A DNA stretch of 64,000 bases from Bradyrhizobium tropiciagri (lineage in GTDB: Bacteria > Pseudomonadota > Alphaproteobacteria > Rhizobiales > Xanthobacteraceae), in assembly GCF_018130505.1 (NCBI RefSeq), contig NZ_JAFCKH010000015.1, positions 124,001 through 188,000 on the forward strand, written 5' to 3'. Below the pieces are notes generated by a model. The model saw nothing but the letters and a program-made list of their open reading frames with translations, did not search any database and was not told where the DNA came from. Shown one piece after another: positions 58,883 through 64,000 of this stretch. The stretch's first letter is position 1. Each line of letters opens with the position of its first letter. The position numbers were made by a program, and so were the translations under genes.

Positions 58883-59394
58883 TCATGTCCTGCCTCCGTT
58901 TGTCCATTGTGCCATCAGCTGATCGTGCCAGGCCATCGCCTCCCCTGCATAGATACGAACGGACGCGATCTCCAGCGCCGCGGTCGCCGTCTCTGGCTCG
59001 ACGTCGAACCATCCGCCGGTCTTTGCGTGAGGCGCGAGATCGCACTGCACGGCCTTCGCAATGGTCGTGGCAATGCCTCGATCCGGCACCCACAGCACGC
59101 TGCTGATCGCGACCGGCGCGGGTGAGGCCCGCTGCATCCGGGTGACAGCCGGCGCCAGATCCTCGGCGTAGCTTCCCTCAGCCGCTTTGCCAAGGTGTAG
59201 TGGCGTCGAGATGGAGCTCTATCCTCCCATCCGACTAATAGCTTCATTGCTACCAATTGATCCAACAGTGTCAGCACCTGATCGTCAACGGTAACTACAT
59301 TTCCAATCAGGCCGAGTGTCTTGGAATTGATCGCAGCCTCAGTCGTATTCGTTTTTTTCATCGTCATCTCCTGAGAGAGCCCCGTCCGCGACAT
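58883..59394 (-). pseudogene. Frameshifted gene of unknown function
   Basis: The N-terminal part ('MTMKKTNTTEAAINSKTLGL' to 'RHYTLAKRLRE') reads in one frame to about 59175. The continuation ('GSYAEDLAPAVTRMQRASPA' through 'DLAPHAKTGGWFDVEPETAT' to 'WTNGGRT') lies in the next frame, and each stops making protein-like sequence where the other begins. The C-terminal segment, with 'TGGWFDVEPETA', recalls the end of GIY-YIG/T5orf172-type domains, but this is weak. Most likely one gene broken by a frameshift; two overlapping small genes is the alternative. Confidence 0.45.
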
Positions 59395-59800
59395 GCATCC
59401 GGCTAACTCTAGGAGGCATTTACAAGTTTCGAAATCGCTCGATTGTGGACCGCATTTTTTGCAGATGATCGCCTCGAGCGACTCACGTTTCCAAGATTAT
59501 CGCCTTGAGACTTGGGAGGCATGGTCAAAAAAGTGAGCGAGCTGTAGCGTTGTCGCGCATCAACTCCGCGCACTCTTCAAGTCCATGCATCGCAGCGGCA
59601 TTGGCTGCGACGAACGCACGATTGCCAAAGGAAAGGGGTGGGCTCAAAATCCCGCTCCCATTGTGATGTGCGTATGCGCGGACGCCATGGGCGCTACGGT
59701 TGAAATCCTGATCGTCTGACAACGAATATTGCCTTCTGCCGCTGCTCTCAGCCCGCAAGATGGCTCGAAGCCAAGCGCTCACAGCCGAATTCAAGGCCTG

Positions 59801-60100
59801 CTACATGACGAGAATGGAGCCCTCGTCTATGCGCCCATGCTTGAACGCCTTCAAGGTGTAGTCGGCCATAGTGCCTTGTGTGATTGGGGTAACATCGATC
59901 CGTGCTAACCGACGGTTCAGATACTTTCGGCTATTTTCCTGAAAGTGCTGATCTAGTGGTACCGTCAAGCGCGAGAGCGGCCCCCGCATCCAGTACTGAA
60001 ATTCGACCGGAAGAATTGGATCATTACGCGGCGGCACAAGAGCGATCACATTGTAGTGCAATCCATCGTTGGCCGTCACAGACTGGCCAACCTTGTCCCG
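59801..60100 (-). pseudogene. Gene fragment of unknown function
   Basis: Open frame with no convincing start; the protein-like stretch runs from about 'VGQSVTANDGLHYNVIALVP' to 'TLKAFKHGRIDEGSILVM' and looks like the C-terminal part of a larger protein whose 5' part has been lost. Upstream, on the same strand, another frame has a lysine homopolymer (60190-60218), so the sequence there is low-complexity. The rest of 59395-60308 shows nothing I can support as a gene. Confidence 0.35.
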
Positions 60101-60308
60101 ATTCCATCAGATATCGGCAGGACCATAAGCGACTGGGTTGCCGCGCTCAGGCCGTGGCTGGCCTTCGGCGGTTTCGGTGATAGAGACTTGTTTTTCTTTT
60201 TCTTCTTCTTTTTCTGCCCAAAATGAAGGTTCTTGAAGTCCACGTTCTTTAGCCATCGGCTAATTTCGAGCGAATCCTCTTTCGACAATTTTCCAAGCGG
60301 CATGTTGA

Positions 60309-61451
60309 GGTCTCAATTCATGTCGGGTTTCACGGCACTCAGAGACGAGCTGCCCTCCGCGTCTTTACGGCAGAACTGAGCGTATCGTCTCATATCTGAC
60401 GGAAGAGCTGGTCCGTCAGGGACACGAGGTCACGTTATTCGCGGGCGGACACTCGATCACTTCGGCAGAACTCGTGCCGTGCTCGAAAATAGCGTTGCGA
60501 CTTGATCATTCAGTCAAGGACATGACGCCGTATCATGTCATGATGCTGGATCAGGTTGCGAAGCGTGCCTACGAATTCGACGTGTTCCACTTCCACATAG
60601 ACCATCTGCACTATCCCCTGATGCGGCCCTACGCGGATCGGTTCCTGACGACCTTGCACGGCCGGCTCGACCTTCCCGATCTGATGCCGTTCTATTCGGC
60701 TTTTCCCGAGCCTCCGCTCGTCTCGATTTCCGATGCTCAACGCCGTCCGATGCCGCCCGTGAACTGGCTTGGGACGGTGCTTCACGGATTGCCCAACAAT
60801 GTGCTGCCGTACAAAAACCCGTCGTCCGGCGACTATTTCGCATTCCTCGGCCGCATCTCGCCTGAAAAGGGAACAGATAAGGCGATCGAAATCGCGACCA
60901 GGTCGGGAGTGCCGCTCAGGATGGCGGCCAAAATCGACGCCGCCGATCAACGCTACTGGGATCAGGTGATAGCACCCATGGTCGCCGCGCACCCTAGTGT
61001 GGAGTTCGTGTGCGAGATCAACGAAGTCCAGAAAGCTGAATTTCTTGGCAATGCCCGCGCTCTGCTGTTTCCAATCTGTTGGCTCGAGCCGTTTGACCTT
61101 GTTATGATAGAAGCAATGGCGTGCGGGACGCCCGTGATCGCCCTTGCGCACGGCTCCGTACCTGAGGTCATCGATCACGGCGTGAGTGGCTTTGTGGTCA
61201 ACTCCGTCGATGAGGCGGTCGAGGCGGCAAAATCGATCGGAACGTTGGACCGACAGATGATCCGCAAGCGGTTCGAGGAAAGCTTCACGGCGGAGCGGAT
61301 GGCGCGGGATTATCTGGCGGCGTATCGCCGGCTGCCGGCATTGCGGCAGAAGGCGCAGCTCGACGTGTTCGCGGTCCCCTCGTGCGACGGCGTGATCCGG
61401 ATGCCGCCACCTCCCGCCGGCCTCGAATTGGGCGTCGCAACGGCCGGCTGA
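60309..61451 (+). pseudogene. Glycosyltransferase family 4, lacking a recognisable N-terminus
   Basis: GT-B-fold glycosyltransferase (about 380 codons open). In-frame sequence 'PPRLYGRTERIVSYLTEEL' (60354-60410) and 'VRQGHEVTLFAGGHS' belong to the N-terminal domain. The C-terminal domain has 'FLGRISPEKGTDKAIEIA', the E-x7-E-type 'EPFDLVMIEAMACGTPVIA' and 'GSVPEVIDHGVSGFVV'. Relatives start about 15 residues before 'PPRLYG' with a short 'M-R-I-A'-type strand, which is absent; a stop lies at 60306 and the first in-frame standard start is GTG 60474, inside the domain. In relatives the motif reads GGTER where this has GRTER. Probably a 5'-damaged gene at the island border; expression of a shorter protein is possible. 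Confidence 0.7.
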
Positions 61452-61523
61452 CCGCCTGCGGTGATACTGCCGGGAACGGAATCGCCGAGCAATTGTTACG
61501 ACGATACACTAGGAGTCGCCGCC

Positions 61524-61805
61524 ATGCGCCGCGCAAAGCTTCAGCCGATCCGTAACAAGCTCGATCTGACCGACCGCGCCCAGGTGCGCTTAATCAAGAA
61601 GCGCCTCAAATTATCCGACGCCGAGCTGACGACCATCGTCGAGCGAATCGGCAATTCGCTATCCGCAATCAGCAAGGAAGCCACGCTGCAAAAGGCGACC
61701 GTGCTGTCAACGCCGACTGACGTCCCGCCAGCCACGGTGATCGCTTCCGCAAATTGCGGTGAGCCAACGACATCGGAAACCGTGGCGGCCGCGCCGGCTT
61801 CATGA
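61524..61805 (+). CDS. DUF3606-like protein
   Basis: 93-aa protein. 'NKLDLTDRAQVRLIKKRLKL' followed by 'SDAELTTIVERIGNSLSAIS' matches the helical DUF3606 pattern; a Thr/Ala/Pro-rich tail of about 35 residues follows. The ATG at 61524 has AGGAG 8 nt upstream. It lies just before glgX (21-bp gap) and may be co-transcribed with it. Function unknown. Confidence 0.75.
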   Translation: MRRAKLQPIRNKLDLTDRAQVRLIKKRLKLSDAELTTIVERIGNSLSAISKEATLQKATVLSTPTDVPPATVIASANCGEPTTSETVAAAPAS

Positions 61806-61826
61806 CGGCTTTCCTCGGGGGACAAA

Positions 61827-64000
61827 ATGGATCGACCAGCACTTTCCGACGACGCCTTGACGCGGGCCGCGTCGAGCTTGCGTCGCTCCAGGATCACGGA
61901 AGGTAGGCCGTTTCCGCTCGGCGCCACCTGGGACGGACTTGGCGTCAACTTCTCCTTGTTCTCCGCGCATGCCACCAAGGTCGAGCTTTGCCTGTTCGAC
62001 GACACCGGCGAGACGGAGCTCGAGCGGATCGAGCTTCCCGAATATACCGATGAGGTCTGGCACGGCTATTTGCCCTCGGCCCGTCCCGGCACCGTCTACG
62101 GTTACCGGGTTCATGGTCCTTATCAGCCAGACGCCGGACACCGGTTCAATCCCAACAAGCTTGTGCTCGATCCCTATGCCAAGCAGTTGCTCGGCCAGTT
62201 ACACTGGGGACCGGAGCTCTTCGGCTATCAGCTCGATCATTTCGACAAGGATCTCTCATACGACGAACGTGACAGCGCCCCCCTGATGCAGAAATGCCGG
62301 GTGATCGATCCAGCATTCACCTGGGGCACAGCCCGCAAGCCTGAGACGCCGTGGGAGCGGACGATCGTCTACGAGATGCACGTCAAAGGCTTCACCCAGC
62401 TGCATCCGCTCGTTCCCAAAGCAGACCGCGGTACGTTTTCAGGCCTCGCGCATTCCGAGGTGCCGGCGTATTTGCGCTCGCTCGGCATCACCAGCGCGGA
62501 GCTTTTGCCGATACATGCCTTCGTCGACGACAGCTATCTGGTCGAGAAAGGCCTGCGCAACTATTGGGGCTACAACTCCATCGCCTTCTTTGCACCAGAA
62601 CCACGCTACCTGAAGACGCCGTTCGCGAACGAATTCAAGGCTATGGTCAACCAGTTCCATGCCCATGGCATAGAGATCATCCTCGACGTCGTGTACAACC
62701 ACACCGCTGAAGGGAACGAGCTCGGTCCGACTTTATCGTTCAAGGGCATCGACAATGCGAGTTACTATCGCCTGCTGCCCGATCAGAAGCGATACTACAT
62801 CAACGACACCGGCACGGGGAACACGGTGAATCTCTCGCATCCACGCGTGCTCCAGCTGGTTGCGGATTCCCTGCGCTACTGGGCGACCGAGATGCGCATT
62901 GACGGCTTCCGCTTCGACTTAGCCACGATCCTGGCGCGCGAGCCGTACGGGTTCGATGAGGGCGGCGGCTTTCTGGACGCATGCCGCCAGGACCCCGTAC
63001 TCTCCAGCGTCAAGCTGATCGCCGAACCATGGGACATCGGCCCCGGCGGCTACCAGGTCGGCCGGTTTCCACCGGGATGGGCCGAGTGGAACGATAAATT
63101 CAGAGACACCGCACGCGCCTTCTGGAAGGGCGATCCGGGCACCCTCGCTGACTTTGCCAAACGCGTCTCCGGATCCGGCGACCTCTTCAACAAGCGCGGC
63201 CGCCGGCCATGGGCCAGCGTCAACTTCGTCACCGCCCACGACGGATTCAATCTCAACGATCTGGTCTCGTATAACGACAAGCATAACGAAGCGAACGGCG
63301 AGGACAATCGCGACGGCCACAGCAACAACCATTCATGGAATTGCGGTGCTGAAGGACCGACGGACGATCCGGAGATCACGGCGCTGCGCGAGCGCCAGAA
63401 GCGAAACCTGCTGGCGACGATGCTCCTGTCTCATGGTACGCCGATGCTGCTGGCCGGCGATGAATTTGGTCAAACCCAGCAAGGCAACAACAATGCTTAT
63501 GCACAGGACAACGAGACCAGCTGGCTCGACTGGATGAACATGACCGCGAACGGCCGCAGTCTTCGCGAGTTCACACGCAAGCTGATCGCCACGCGCAAGG
63601 CGTTTCCCATTCTGTTTCGCAGCCGCTTCCTTGTCGGATCCCACAACGAAGAGCTCGACGTGAAGGACGTCGCCTGGCTATCCCCGTCGGGGGAAGAAAT
63701 GACGATCGACCAATGGCAGGACGGCAATGCCAAATGCTTCGGCATGCTTCTCGACGGACGCGCACAGGAGACCGGCATCAAGCGTCGCGGATCGGACGCG
63801 ACCATGCTGCTGGTCTACAACGCCCATTACGACGTCGTGAACTTCACCTTGCCAGACGTCACCGACGGGAGCAGCTGGCTGGGCCTGATCGACACCAATC
63901 AACCCGACCTTCAGATGCCGTCGTTCGAATTCGGCCACGCTTATGCAGTGACGGGGCGATCTCTCGTGGTGTTCGGCCTGGCGACCGAGAACATCGCGAC
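61827..64000 (+). CDS. glgX: Glycogen debranching enzyme GlgX (3' partial)
   Basis: Isoamylase-type GH13 enzyme that hydrolyses alpha-1,6 branch points of phosphorylase-limit glycogen. Seen from ATG 61827: an N-terminal CBM48 domain ('GRPFPLGATWDGLGVNFSLF'), the GH13 regions 'ILDVVYNHTAEG', the nucleophile Asp in 'MRIDGFRFDLATIL', the acid/base Glu in 'VKLIAEPWDIGPGG', and 'NFVTAHDGFNLNDLVSYNDK'. About 724 codons are inside the window and the frame is still open at 64000, so only the last part of the beta-sandwich C-domain is missing. No stop or frameshift is seen. Confidence 0.95.
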   Translation, partial: MDRPALSDDALTRAASSLRRSRITEGRPFPLGATWDGLGVNFSLFSAHATKVELCLFDDTGETELERIELPEYTDEVWHGYLPSARPGTVYGYRVHGPYQPDAGHRFNPNKLVLDPYAKQLLGQLHWGPELFGYQLDHFDKDLSYDERDSAPLMQKCRVIDPAFTWGTARKPETPWERTIVYEMHVKGFTQLHPLVPKADRGTFSGLAHSEVPAYLRSLGITSAELLPIHAFVDDSYLVEKGLRNYWGYNSIAFFAPEPRYLKTPFANEFKAMVNQFHAHGIEIILDVVYNHTAEGNELGPTLSFKGIDNASYYRLLPDQKRYYINDTGTGNTVNLSHPRVLQLVADSLRYWATEMRIDGFRFDLATILAREPYGFDEGGGFLDACRQDPVLSSVKLIAEPWDIGPGGYQVGRFPPGWAEWNDKFRDTARAFWKGDPGTLADFAKRVSGSGDLFNKRGRRPWASVNFVTAHDGFNLNDLVSYNDKHNEANGEDNRDGHSNNHSWNCGAEGPTDDPEITALRERQKRNLLATMLLSHGTPMLLAGDEFGQTQQGNNNAYAQDNETSWLDWMNMTANGRSLREFTRKLIATRKAFPILFRSRFLVGSHNEELDVKDVAWLSPSGEEMTIDQWQDGNAKCFGMLLDGRAQETGIKRRGSDATMLLVYNAHYDVVNFTLPDVTDGSSWLGLIDTNQPDLQMPSFEFGHAYAVTGRSLVVFGLATENIA

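Noticed and set aside
59525-59794. 89-codon minus-strand frame with TTG start
   Set aside because: No Shine-Dalgarno, unusual composition and no homology; lies among decayed fragments.
47849-60308. tRNA attachment site or integrase for the island
   Set aside because: No tRNA gene, integrase or flanking direct repeat could be found by reading both borders.

Overview
The window looks like a chromosome segment from a GC-rich alphaproteobacterium of the Rhizobiales, most likely Bradyrhizobium or a close relative. The support is the high GC, many Liv/Urt-type ABC importers, DUF3606 proteins, and short palindromic repeats of the kind scattered through Bradyrhizobium genomes. No rRNA, tRNA or CRISPR array was seen. 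Both window ends cut genes: a substrate-binding protein on the left and glgX on the right.

About 1-14.4 kb is central carbon catabolism. The minus-strand set IclR regulator, gcl, hyi, glxR turns glyoxylate into glycerate. The plus-strand genes carry a CBS-pair protein, a ketopantoate-reductase-like enzyme, a fumarylacetoacetase-fold enzyme, a MOFRL-type glycerate kinase and a pyruvate kinase, which could take glycerate to pyruvate. A LysR regulator then diverges from maleylacetate reductase and an intradiol (hydroxyquinol-type) dioxygenase, the lower end of a hydroxyquinol pathway.

About 14.4-26.7 kb is one long minus-strand amide operon: amiC (sensor), amiR (ANTAR antiterminator), an attenuator, urtABCDE-type importer, amiE (aliphatic amidase), an alpha/beta hydrolase, and a MoxR/CbbQ-type AAA+ ATPase with a NorD/CbbO-type VWA protein. 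Two adjacent GC-rich hairpins and an intrinsic terminator lie between amiR and urtA, where an AmiR-controlled leader would be expected. The AAA+/VWA pair at the end of an amide operon is the most unusual association in the window.

About 27-41.8 kb is a bipartite catabolic locus with a TetR regulator. Rightward: an FAD oxidoreductase and a Liv-type importer with an acyl-CoA ligase embedded among its genes. Leftward: a Rieske dioxygenase (alpha, beta), enoyl-CoA hydratase, SDR, HSL-family hydrolase and acyl-CoA dehydrogenase. The promoter regions of the two arms share a 21-bp element (18 of 21 identical) in the same orientation relative to the gene it precedes, which suggests one regulator controls both.

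About 42-47.8 kb holds a FUSC-type membrane protein, a patatin-like phospholipase, and a LysR regulator followed by a peroxiredoxin, an AhpD-like protein and a YkgB/RclC-like membrane protein (probable redox-stress unit). About 48-60.3 kb is an accessory island: a tight run of 13 small genes including an HNH endonuclease, two overlapping polysaccharide-polymerase-like membrane proteins, and a prophage remnant (frameshifted terS, terL cut after about 107 codons, holin-like gene), then small secreted or unknown genes and decayed fragments. It ends at a glycosyltransferase with no recognisable start. A DUF3606 protein and the start of glgX close the window.
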